A stretch of DNA of 7,526 nt, taken from an uncultured Mucilaginibacter sp. (GTDB lineage Bacteria > Bacteroidota > Bacteroidia > Sphingobacteriales > Sphingobacteriaceae). The stretch is from the NCBI GenBank assembly GCA_903885865.1, contig CAISKH010000175.1:1-7526 (forward strand), given 5' to 3'. A program made the translations under genes and the position numbers. Each line of letters begins with the position of its first letter. Position 1 is the first letter of the stretch. Below, piece by piece: positions 1 to 6,084 of the stretch. Under the pieces are notes generated by a model. The model was given only the letters and a program-made list of their open reading frames with translations. It was not told where the DNA came from and ran no database searches.

Positions 1-785
1 CGGAATCGGAACTGGAACATGGCGCCAACGTGGTAATTATAGGTGATGAAATAAAAACAAAACTTTTTAAAAATGAGGACCCTATTAATAAATCAATTTT
101 TGTAGGCAGCAATAAATTCAGGATAATCGGGGTTTTTGCCTCAAAAGGATCGAGCGCCGGTTTTGGGGGCGACAGGATTTGTACCATTCCAATATTTAAA
201 GCCAAGCAAATTGCCGAAATTTCAAAACCATCATTCGCGGTCACTGTAATGGTTACTAACGGTGGCGGATTTGACGCGAGTATTGGTGAGGCTACCTCTC
301 TATTCAGGAACATACGCGGCCTGAATGTTGCTAATGCTGATAATTTTGAAATAACCAGGAGCGATTCGGTACAGCAACAGTTAGCCGGCCAGTTAAACGG
401 CATGACAATAGCCGGCTTTGCTATAGGCATAATTACCTTAATTGGCGCCGCTATAGGGTTAATGAATATTATGCTGGTTTCTGTTACCGAACGCACCCGC
501 GAAATTGGCATACGCAAGGCCATTGGCGCTACCCCTGCAGTAATACGCAAGCAGTTTTTAATAGAGGCTATAGTAATATGTTTGATAGGTGGCATTGGCG
601 GCATCATACTGGGTATGTTGGCCGGCAACCTTATAGCTGTACAGATAAGCGGTAAATTTGTTATACCCTGGTTATGGCTCTTCTCGGCCATAGCTTTGTG
701 CACTTTAATTGGTTTGTTATCCGGATTTTATCCCGCCAAAAAAGCATCCCGGCTTGACCCTGTGGAAGCATTGCGGTATGAATAG
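1..785 (+). CDS. MacB/FtsX-type ABC transporter permease, C-terminal part (5' end outside window)
   Basis: This is the permease subunit of a MacB-like ABC transporter. The family works in the inner membrane with a separate or fused ATPase and moves substrates or force across the periplasm by mechanotransmission. The frame is open from base 3 (first visible residues ESELEHGANV), so the GTG at 30 is an internal Val codon and not a start. The first ~115 visible residues match the end of the periplasmic MacB core domain (VIIGDEIKTKLF, then DPINKSIFVG, then FRIIGVF). Three hydrophobic segments follow at about bases 402-482, 561-641 and 660-731. The FtsX-family cytoplasmic loop ERTREIGIRKAIGAT lies between the first two, and the characteristic tail GFYPAKKASRLDPVEALRYE ends the protein. 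The N-terminal membrane helix and any ATPase are outside the window, so the substrate cannot be named. The stop TAG (783-785) is also the left end of an inverted repeat. Confidence 0.93.
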   Translation, partial: ESELEHGANVVIIGDEIKTKLFKNEDPINKSIFVGSNKFRIIGVFASKGSSAGFGGDRICTIPIFKAKQIAEISKPSFAVTVMVTNGGGFDASIGEATSLFRNIRGLNVANADNFEITRSDSVQQQLAGQLNGMTIAGFAIGIITLIGAAIGLMNIMLVSVTERTREIGIRKAIGATPAVIRKQFLIEAIVICLIGGIGGIILGMLAGNLIAVQISGKFVIPWLWLFSAIALCTLIGLLSGFYPAKKASRLDPVEALRYE

Positions 786-890
786 ATGTAGATATGCAGA
801 TGCGTGAATGTGCAAATATGCAAATGAAGAGTGGGGCGTATCTATTTTAAATCTTCAACCAATTTGCACATCCGCATATCTGCACATCTA
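783..890. repeat. Imperfect inverted repeat between convergent genes, built of degenerate octamers; possible bidirectional terminator
   Basis: The whole 102-bp gap between the permease and the PHP phosphatase gene, plus both stop codons, forms one interrupted palindrome. Paired blocks are 783-789 with 884-890 (7 bp), 790-797 with 874-881 (8 bp), 808-817 with 862-871 (10 bp) and 825-830 with 852-857 (6 bp), separated by unequal bulges. The left arm reads as six consecutive degenerate octamers from 783 (for example GATATGCA, AATGTGCA, AATATGCA). The right arm, read on the minus strand, has GATGTGCA, GATATGCG and GATGTGCA in a row. No T-run follows either arm, so it is not a classical Rho-independent terminator. 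A long hairpin between convergent genes could still end or stabilise both transcripts. It may belong to a dispersed intergenic repeat family; that is inference. Confidence 0.7.
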
Positions 891-1637
891 CTTCAACAAA
901 ACATTCTTCAACGGATAATCAAAAAGAACTTTTTTAATATAAGGAGTACTTAAAGCGTCACGAAAAGCGGCGGCATGGCGGGGGTTGTGCATATCGCTTG
1001 AAATAAAATCAACCAATTGCATATCTATCATATTTTCGGCTTTCTTTTTAGCATCCTTGCCATAATAGCCGGTTAATGATATGGTATTTAATTGTGTATT
1101 ACATCCCCACCCGCGCACATCGGCAATGGCATCTAAACTCATATACGAATATCTTTCGGGATGCGCCAATATAGGCTTATAATCTCCCCACTCTATCATT
1201 TTTTGAATAACTGTGTACGCGTTAGGTGGCGGGTCTATAAATGAATATTCAAAAAGCACATAGTTATCGCCCATCGTCATCAAGCCGCGCTTGTCTACAA
1301 GATCCTGAAAAGTTTCATCAAAAAAATGCTCAGCAGCGGCTTCTACCACAATGTTAATCCCAAGTCTTTTTAATTCAGCTTTAAGTATATCTAATGCGCT
1401 GTTTATGGTTTCGGGTGTGTTTTTGTAAAAATCGGCCATGATATGCGGGGTGGCGATGATCTTTTTTATCCCCAGTGCCATCATTGCTTTCACCAGTGTG
1501 ATAGATTGTTGCACATTTTGCGCCCCATCATCAATACCGGGTAAAACATGCGAATGCATATCAACTACTACCGACTTATAATTGAGGGTGGTATCTACTT
1601 CAGGTTCAGGTTCCTTTTTTTTAAACCAGGAAAACAT
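888..1637 (-). CDS. PHP-family protein-tyrosine phosphatase (CpsB/CapC/YwqE type)
   Basis: Metal-dependent tyrosine phosphatase of the polymerase-and-histidinol-phosphatase (PHP) fold. Known members (pneumococcal CpsB, B. subtilis YwqE) dephosphorylate bacterial tyrosine kinases and their targets and so tune capsule or exopolysaccharide production in the cytoplasm. Visible metal-site motifs in order: MHSHVLPGIDDGA (H28, H30, D36), ATPH (H65), E103 in AAAEHFF, YVLFEYS (E130), LAHPERY (H159) and SSDMH (D215, H217). The set is complete, so the enzyme should be active. The length of 249 aa suits the family. There is a ~26-residue N-terminal extension before the usual start of the domain, with a Lys run and an EPEPE stretch. 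Last gene of the nucleotide-sugar operon: its ATG lies 1 nt after the rmlB stop (TAA-A-ATG), which suggests coupled translation. Its TAG stop is inside the inverted repeat. No partner BY-kinase is in the window. Confidence 0.9.
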   Translation of the reverse strand: MFSWFKKKEPEPEVDTTLNYKSVVVDMHSHVLPGIDDGAQNVQQSITLVKAMMALGIKKIIATPHIMADFYKNTPETINSALDILKAELKRLGINIVVEAAAEHFFDETFQDLVDKRGLMTMGDNYVLFEYSFIDPPPNAYTVIQKMIEWGDYKPILAHPERYSYMSLDAIADVRGWGCNTQLNTISLTGYYGKDAKKKAENMIDMQLVDFISSDMHNPRHAAAFRDALSTPYIKKVLFDYPLKNVLLK

Positions 1638-1638
1638 T

Positions 1639-2694
1639 TTATCGTTCGTTATATTGTTCTAAATAATATTGCTGGTAATGGCCCGATGTTACATCGGTTA
1701 ACCATTCCTCATTAGCCAGGTACCAGTCTACGGTTTTTTCCAAACCTTCTTCAAATGTGATACTCGGCATCCAGCCCATATCTTTTTTCAGTTTTGATGA
1801 ATCAATGGCATAACGCAAATCATGCCCGGCCCTATCGGTAACAAAAGTTATCAGTTTGGCCGACTCACCTTCTGCCCTGCCTAATTTTTTGTCTAATATA
1901 CTGCATAATAATTTTATCAGGTCGATATTTTTCCATTCGTTATGGCCGCCTATATTATAAGTTGTGCCGGTTTTTGCTTTATGGAATATCACATCAATTG
2001 CACGCGCATGATCTTCGACCCATAACCAATCGCGGATATTTTCGCCTTTCCCGTATACGGGAACTGGCTTTTTTTGTTTGATATTATTTATGGCAAGGGG
2101 TATTAATTTTTCGGGGAAATGGTAGGAACCATAATTATTTGAGCAGTTGGAGATGATGGTATTTAAACCATAAGTATCATGATACGCCCTTACAAAATGG
2201 TCAGAGCTTGCTTTTGATGCTGAGTAAGGGGAGTGCGGATCATACGCGGTTGCTTCGGTAAACATCCCGCTTTCACCTAAAGTTCCGTATACTTCGTCGG
2301 TGGATACATGATAAAAACGATTTTTTTCATAATTGTCCCGCCAGCAATCGCGCGCGGCGTTCAATAAATTTACGGTGCCTACCACATTCGTCATTACAAA
2401 CTCCAATGGACTGGTTATTGAACGGTCAACATGCGATTCGGCCGCCAAGTGTATTACCGCGCCGGGCTGCTCATCAGCAAAAAGCCGGTTAATAAATTCT
2501 ATATCAACTATATCGCCCTTGATAAACCGGTAATTGGGCGCGTTTTCAATATCCTTTAAATTGGCGAGGTTACCCGCATAGGTAAGTTTATCCAGATTAA
2601 TTATCTCGTACTCCGGATAATTCTTAACAAAACGGCGCACAACATGCGAACCTATAAAACCTGCACCTCCGGTAACAATTATTTTTTTCATCAT
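1639..2694 (-). CDS. rmlB: dTDP-glucose 4,6-dehydratase
   Basis: Extended short-chain dehydrogenase that converts dTDP-glucose to dTDP-4-keto-6-deoxyglucose with bound NAD+. This is the second step of dTDP-L-rhamnose synthesis and the branch point to other 6-deoxysugars. Seen directly: the Rossmann glycine motif TGGAGFIGSH (residues 8-17), HLAAESHVDRSI (82-93), the catalytic STDEVYG block (T132, D133, E134) and the YSASK motif (Y157, K161), all in canonical order. The length of 351 aa is normal. Two adjacent ATG codons (MM) are possible starts; the first lies 11 nt after the galE stop, with no Shine-Dalgarno sequence. The other rhamnose genes (rmlA, rmlC, rmlD) are not next to it here. The dTDP-glucose supply and the final sugar therefore depend on genes elsewhere. 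The family assignment is firm; the end product is unknown. Confidence 0.94.
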   Translation of the reverse strand: MMKKIIVTGGAGFIGSHVVRRFVKNYPEYEIINLDKLTYAGNLANLKDIENAPNYRFIKGDIVDIEFINRLFADEQPGAVIHLAAESHVDRSITSPLEFVMTNVVGTVNLLNAARDCWRDNYEKNRFYHVSTDEVYGTLGESGMFTEATAYDPHSPYSASKASSDHFVRAYHDTYGLNTIISNCSNNYGSYHFPEKLIPLAINNIKQKKPVPVYGKGENIRDWLWVEDHARAIDVIFHKAKTGTTYNIGGHNEWKNIDLIKLLCSILDKKLGRAEGESAKLITFVTDRAGHDLRYAIDSSKLKKDMGWMPSITFEEGLEKTVDWYLANEEWLTDVTSGHYQQYYLEQYNER

Positions 2695-2705
2695 TATTTA
2701 TACAA

Positions 2706-3728
2706 CTATAACGGGTTTTGAGAGATATAATTTTCCCATTCCCAGGCCGACAGCATCATCATATCCAGATCAAGTTCTGTTTGCCATTTTAAAATATTTT
2801 TTGATTTGGTAACATCGCCCCATATTTTCTCTATATCACCGCTTCGGCGGGGCCCTATTGCATAATTCAGTTTCACACCCGTTGTTTGCTCAAAAGCATG
2901 TATCACTTCTAAAACCGAACTGCCTTTACCTGTACCAAGGTTAAAAACATCATAACCTGTAAAATTAGCCGTTTCCATTAATTTTAAAGCTGCTACGTGT
3001 GCTTTGGCCAGGTCAACAACATGAATATAATCGCGTATGCAGCTGCCATCAGGGGTATTATAATCGTTTCCGAAAACAGTTATTTTTTCTCGTTTGCCAA
3101 TAGCTGTTTGGGTAATAAATGGCACCAGGTTTTGTGGCACACCAATAGGCAGTTCACCAATTAATGCCGAACTATGCGCCCCAACGGGGTTAAAATACCT
3201 TAATGAAATTACTTTATAATTACTGCCCGCCGCAACCATATCTTTCAGCATTTCTTCGGCAACCTGCTTGGTGTTTCCGTAGGGCGATTCGGCAATTTTA
3301 ACCGGCGCTTCTTCCGTAACCGGTAAATGATCGGGCTGTCCGTAAACGGTACAGCTTGATGAAAATACAAAATTTACAGGCCGTTCTTTGTAAACATTCA
3401 ATACATTAAGCAGGGAATAAAAATTATTTTGATAATACTTCAGAGGAAAATGCACCGATTCGCCAACGGCTTTAAAAGCCGCAAAATGAATTATGCCTAC
3501 AATATCCGGCTCGTTTTCGGCCAGCTTTTTTACGCCCGGTACGTCACAAAGATCAAGCTGATAAAAATCGGGTTTGTAACCTATGATCCTGGCAAGCTGA
3601 TCTAATATTTTGATGTTTGAGTTAGACAGGTCATCAACAATAACAGGTTCGTACCCTGCATTTACCAATTCAACAACGGTGTGCGAACCAATAAAGCCTA
3701 AGCCACCCGTTACTAATATCCTGGCCAT
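2706..3728 (-). CDS. galE: UDP-glucose 4-epimerase (GalE family)
   Basis: NAD+-dependent extended SDR that interconverts UDP-glucose and UDP-galactose. Some members also handle the N-acetyl forms. Visible features: VTGGLGFIGSHT at the N-terminus (residues 6-17), HFAAFKAVGESV (81-92), SSSCTVYG with S125, the catalytic pair Y150 and K154 in SPYGNTK, NPVGAH (180-185), and the conserved substrate-binding run from DGSCIRDYIHVVDLA to NLGTG (227-267). The length of 340 aa matches E. coli GalE (338). At the position I align with E. coli Tyr299, anchored on the RR-GD motif at 294-298, this protein has Ile302, so a wider substrate range is possible. The start ATG overlaps the uxs stop by 1 nt (TAATG), which supports both the start choice and translational coupling. 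It sits in an operon of UDP- and dTDP-sugar enzymes, pointing to surface polysaccharide precursors more than galactose catabolism. Confidence 0.93.
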   Translation of the reverse strand: MARILVTGGLGFIGSHTVVELVNAGYEPVIVDDLSNSNIKILDQLARIIGYKPDFYQLDLCDVPGVKKLAENEPDIVGIIHFAAFKAVGESVHFPLKYYQNNFYSLLNVLNVYKERPVNFVFSSSCTVYGQPDHLPVTEEAPVKIAESPYGNTKQVAEEMLKDMVAAGSNYKVISLRYFNPVGAHSSALIGELPIGVPQNLVPFITQTAIGKREKITVFGNDYNTPDGSCIRDYIHVVDLAKAHVAALKLMETANFTGYDVFNLGTGKGSSVLEVIHAFEQTTGVKLNYAIGPRRSGDIEKIWGDVTKSKNILKWQTELDLDMMMLSAWEWENYISQNPL

Positions 3729-4711
3729 TAGTTTTTATTATAATAGGTAAAATCTTTATGCTGTATCTCTTTTTCAGGCAGCGATTTAAAATACTCGTAC
3801 GTTATTTTTAACCCCTCGCTTCTTGAAACCTTAGGTTCCCAGCCCAAAATGGCTTTCGCTTTAGTAATGTCGGGCCTGCGCTGTTTGGGGTCATCAGCAG
3901 GCAATGGCAGGCTTATTAGTTTTTGATCTGTGCCGGTTAGTTTTATTATTTCTTCGCCAAACTGGCGTATGGTAATCTCATCAGGGTTACCAATGTTCAT
4001 GGGTTGGGTGTAATCGCTATGCAGTAAGCGGTAAATACCTTCAACAAGGTCGTCAACATAACAAAATGAGCGTGTTTGCGATCCGTCGCCAAACATGGTC
4101 AACGGTTCTCCCCTTAAGGCCTGACCTATAAAAGCGGGTAATACACGTCCGTCGTTCAGCCGCATACGCGGGCCATACGTATTAAATATACGTACGATGC
4201 GGGTTTCCAGCCCGTGAAAAGTATGATAAGCCATTGTAATAGCTTCCTGGAAACGTTTGGCCTCATCATAAACCCCCCGCGGACCAACCGGATTAACATT
4301 GCCCCAGTATTCTTCGGGTTGAGGGTTAACACTCGGGTCGCCGTATACTTCAGATGTGGAAGCAATAAGCATCCTCGATTTCTTTGACCGCGCCAATCCC
4401 AATAAATTATGGGTGCCCAGTGAACCTACCTTTAAAGTTTGAATAGGTATTTTTAAATAATCTATCGGGCTTGCAGGCGAGGCAAAGTGTAGTATATAAT
4501 GCAGCTCGCCCGGCACATATACAAATTTGGAAACATCGTGCTGATAAAACTCGAAATTTTCAAGTTTAAATAAATGCTCAATATTACGCAGATCGCCGGT
4601 TATCAGATTATCCATACCTATAACATGATAATCCTCTTTTATAAACCTATCGCACAAATGCGAGCCTAAAAAACCGGCGGCCCCGGTAATCAATATGCGT
4701 TTACGTGCCAT
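3728..4711 (-). CDS. uxs: UDP-glucuronate decarboxylase (UDP-xylose synthase)
   Basis: Converts UDP-glucuronate to UDP-xylose through an NAD+-bound 4-keto intermediate. Family-typical blocks are ITGAAGFLGSH (residues 8-18), HFASPASPIDY (75-85), IQTLKVGSLGTHNLLGLA (90-107), ASTSEVYGDP (117-126), EYWGNVNPVGPRGVYDEAKR (134-153, with catalytic Y148 and K152), RIFNTYGPRM and DGSQTRSFCYVDDLV. The HFASPASP and YWGNVNPVGPR runs separate UXS from dTDP-glucose dehydratases and GalE. At 327 aa it is the short, soluble bacterial form, without the membrane anchor of animal UXS or the ArnA transformylase fusion. It directly follows ugd, which makes its substrate. The ATG shares one base with the ugd stop (TAATG). 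A GGAGG sequence lies 14 nt upstream inside ugd, rather far for a ribosome site. ArnA-like C4'' decarboxylation of UDP-glucuronate leading to a keto product is a less likely alternative. Confidence 0.92.
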   Translation of the reverse strand: MARKRILITGAAGFLGSHLCDRFIKEDYHVIGMDNLITGDLRNIEHLFKLENFEFYQHDVSKFVYVPGELHYILHFASPASPIDYLKIPIQTLKVGSLGTHNLLGLARSKKSRMLIASTSEVYGDPSVNPQPEEYWGNVNPVGPRGVYDEAKRFQEAITMAYHTFHGLETRIVRIFNTYGPRMRLNDGRVLPAFIGQALRGEPLTMFGDGSQTRSFCYVDDLVEGIYRLLHSDYTQPMNIGNPDEITIRQFGEEIIKLTGTDQKLISLPLPADDPKQRRPDITKAKAILGWEPKVSRSEGLKITYEYFKSLPEKEIQHKDFTYYNKN

Positions 4712-6021
4712 TAGCTTACCACTTTCCTCCCGATGCTATTATAGTAAAACCCGCAATCTATCATTTTTTGTATGTCGTATAAATTACGCCCGTCAAAAAT
4801 AACCTTTGATTTTAACAATTTTTCCAGTTGGTCAAAATCCGGCGTTCTAAACACCTGCCATTCTGTTAATATTAATAAAGCATCAGCACCGGCTAAAACT
4901 TCGTATTGGTCGGGGGCATAATTTATTTTATCGCCTAGTAAACCCTTAACATTGGTCATAGCTTCCGGGTCGAAAGCGGTTATTGATGCACCTTCTTTTA
5001 GTAATTCATCAATAATATATAATGCCGGGGCTTCGCGTATATCATCCGTTTCGGGTTTAAAAGCCAGCCCCCATATGGCAAACTTTTTGTTTTTTAAGTC
5101 CCCTTTATAGTATTTTTTTATTTTTTCAACCAGTACCTTTTTCTGGATGTCGTTAACATCCATTACTGAGTTTAAAATTTTAAAATCGTATTTATGTTCT
5201 TTAGCTGATCGGGCCAGCGCCTGCACATCCTTAGGGAAACAGCTACCGCCATAACCGATACCCGAAAAAAGAAAACGTCTGCCAATGCGGTCATCGGCCC
5301 CGATGCCCCGCCTAACCATATCTACGTCGGCATCAACCAATTCGCAAAGGTTCGCTATCTCGTTCATGAATGATATTTTGGTTGCCAGGAAAGAATTGGC
5401 CGCATACTTTGTTAGTTCAGATGAGCGCTGGTCCATATATATAACCGGGTTGCCCTGGCGTACGAAGGGCGAATACAACTCGCCCATTAGTTTACGGGCG
5501 CGTTCATCCATAGTGCCTATAACAATACGGTCAGGTTTCATAAAATCTTCAACCGCAACGCCTTCGCGCAAAAATTCAGGGTTAGAAACCACCGCGAATT
5601 CAACGCTGGTATGCGTGTTAAGCACTGCGGTTATTTTATCGGCCGTACCCACCGGTACGGTTGATTTGGTTACTATAACTTTATATTCCGTAATCAGTTT
5701 TGCAATGTCGTTCGCTGCGCCCAATACATAGCTCAGGTCGGCCGAACCATCTCCATCCGGAGGCGTAGGTAATGCCAGGAATATGATCCTGGCTTCCTTA
5801 ATAGCTTCTGCCAGATCACATGTAAAATGCAATCTCTTTTGATCAATATTCCGATGAAAAAGCAGCTCCAGCCCGGGCTCATAAATAGGCAATTCGCCGT
5901 CCTGCATCATTTTTATCTTTTTCTCGTTTATGTCAACACAGGTAACCTGGTTGCCCGTTTCGGCTAAACAGGTGCCTGTAACTAAACCTACATATCCTGT
6001 TCCTATAACTGCTATTTTCAC
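4711..6021 (-). CDS. ugd: UDP-glucose 6-dehydrogenase
   Basis: Oxidises UDP-glucose to UDP-glucuronate with two NAD+; first gene of the leftward operon and supplier of the UXS substrate. Visible: NAD-binding IGTGYVGL (residues 6-13), ALPTPPDGDGS (83-93), TKSTVPVGT (118-126), SNPEFLREG (146-154, E149), LTKYAANSFLATKISF (K205, N209), the catalytic cysteine motif GYGGSCFPKD (C261, K264, D265), and the C-terminal UDP-binding block FKPETDDIREAP (321-332). The length of 436 aa is standard for the bacterial UGD/TuaD/YwqF group. The start codon is GTG. An in-frame TAA lies only six codons upstream (6037-6039) with no ATG between, and the family begins exactly at MKIAVIGTGYVG, so GTG is the only sensible start. 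No Shine-Dalgarno sequence is visible. The residue aligning with E. coli Ugd Tyr71, a known phosphorylation site, appears to be Ile74 (alignment from memory). Confidence 0.95.
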   Translation of the reverse strand: MKIAVIGTGYVGLVTGTCLAETGNQVTCVDINEKKIKMMQDGELPIYEPGLELLFHRNIDQKRLHFTCDLAEAIKEARIIFLALPTPPDGDGSADLSYVLGAANDIAKLITEYKVIVTKSTVPVGTADKITAVLNTHTSVEFAVVSNPEFLREGVAVEDFMKPDRIVIGTMDERARKLMGELYSPFVRQGNPVIYMDQRSSELTKYAANSFLATKISFMNEIANLCELVDADVDMVRRGIGADDRIGRRFLFSGIGYGGSCFPKDVQALARSAKEHKYDFKILNSVMDVNDIQKKVLVEKIKKYYKGDLKNKKFAIWGLAFKPETDDIREAPALYIIDELLKEGASITAFDPEAMTNVKGLLGDKINYAPDQYEVLAGADALLILTEWQVFRTPDFDQLEKLLKSKVIFDGRNLYDIQKMIDCGFYYNSIGRKVVS

Positions 6022-6084
6022 AAAAGTATTTTGTTTTTATTGTTATTATATTTATCGCGGCGAAGATACAGATTTCGTATTTAA
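6022..6084. promoter_or_regulatory. Divergent AT-rich intergenic region, presumed back-to-back promoters of the ugd operon and waaA
   Basis: The 63 bp between the ugd start (minus strand) and the waaA start (plus strand) must hold the promoters of both units, unless one starts inside the other gene. The stretch is strongly AT-rich from 6022 to 6054. I found no convincing pair of Bacteroidota promoter elements (TTG and TAnnTTTG at the usual spacing) on either strand. On the plus strand TATATTTA at 6047-6054 is one base off the -7 consensus, but the nearest TTG (6031-6033) is only 13 bp away. Neither start has a Shine-Dalgarno sequence. The regulatory role rests on gene orientation. Confidence 0.45.

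Larger units (their letters stand above)
888..6021 (-). other. Predicted five-gene nucleotide-sugar operon ugd-uxs-galE-rmlB-PHP phosphatase
   Basis: Five same-strand genes are separated by -1, -1, +11 and +1 nt, which leaves no room for internal terminators or conventional promoters. They should be one transcript starting in the 6022-6084 region and ending at the inverted repeat near 783-890. The order follows chemistry for the first two genes (UDP-Glc to UDP-GlcA to UDP-Xyl) and then adds two independent branches (UDP-Gal, dTDP-4-keto-6-deoxyglucose). The phosphatase comes last. That such operons serve capsule or exopolysaccharide synthesis is established for these families; the polymer itself cannot be told from this window. 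Confidence 0.8.

Noticed and set aside
30..32. GTG as a start codon of the permease
   Set aside because: The frame stays open upstream to base 3, and the upstream residues continue the MacB periplasmic domain, so the gene is cut by the window edge and not started here.
2333..2533. 66-codon open frame on the plus strand antisense to rmlB
   Set aside because: Shadow of a well-supported gene; no domain or independent signal.
4156..4365. 69-codon minus-strand frame inside uxs
   Set aside because: Out of frame with uxs and fully contained in it; composition reflects the overlapping conserved gene.
4726..4730. GGAGG (minus strand) as a ribosome binding site for uxs
   Set aside because: It is 14 nt from the ATG, beyond the normal spacing, and it encodes the Gly-Arg near the end of Ugd; coupling by the TAATG overlap is the simpler explanation.
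5285..5731. 148-codon open frame on the plus strand
   Set aside because: Lies entirely antisense to ugd, whose protein motifs are complete; the translation has no recognisable domain, so it is a shadow frame.
6021..6028. Perfect TAnnTTTG match (TACTTTTG, minus strand), the Bacteroidota -7 promoter consensus
   Set aside because: Its last G is the first base of the ugd GTG start, so transcription would begin inside the coding region. No TTG lies at the right distance upstream. Likely chance in AT-rich DNA.
6061..6077. Small inverted repeat CGAA/TTCG with an internal GAT direct repeat in the divergent region, as a possible operator
   Set aside because: Only 4 bp per arm; too short to separate from chance without related sequences.
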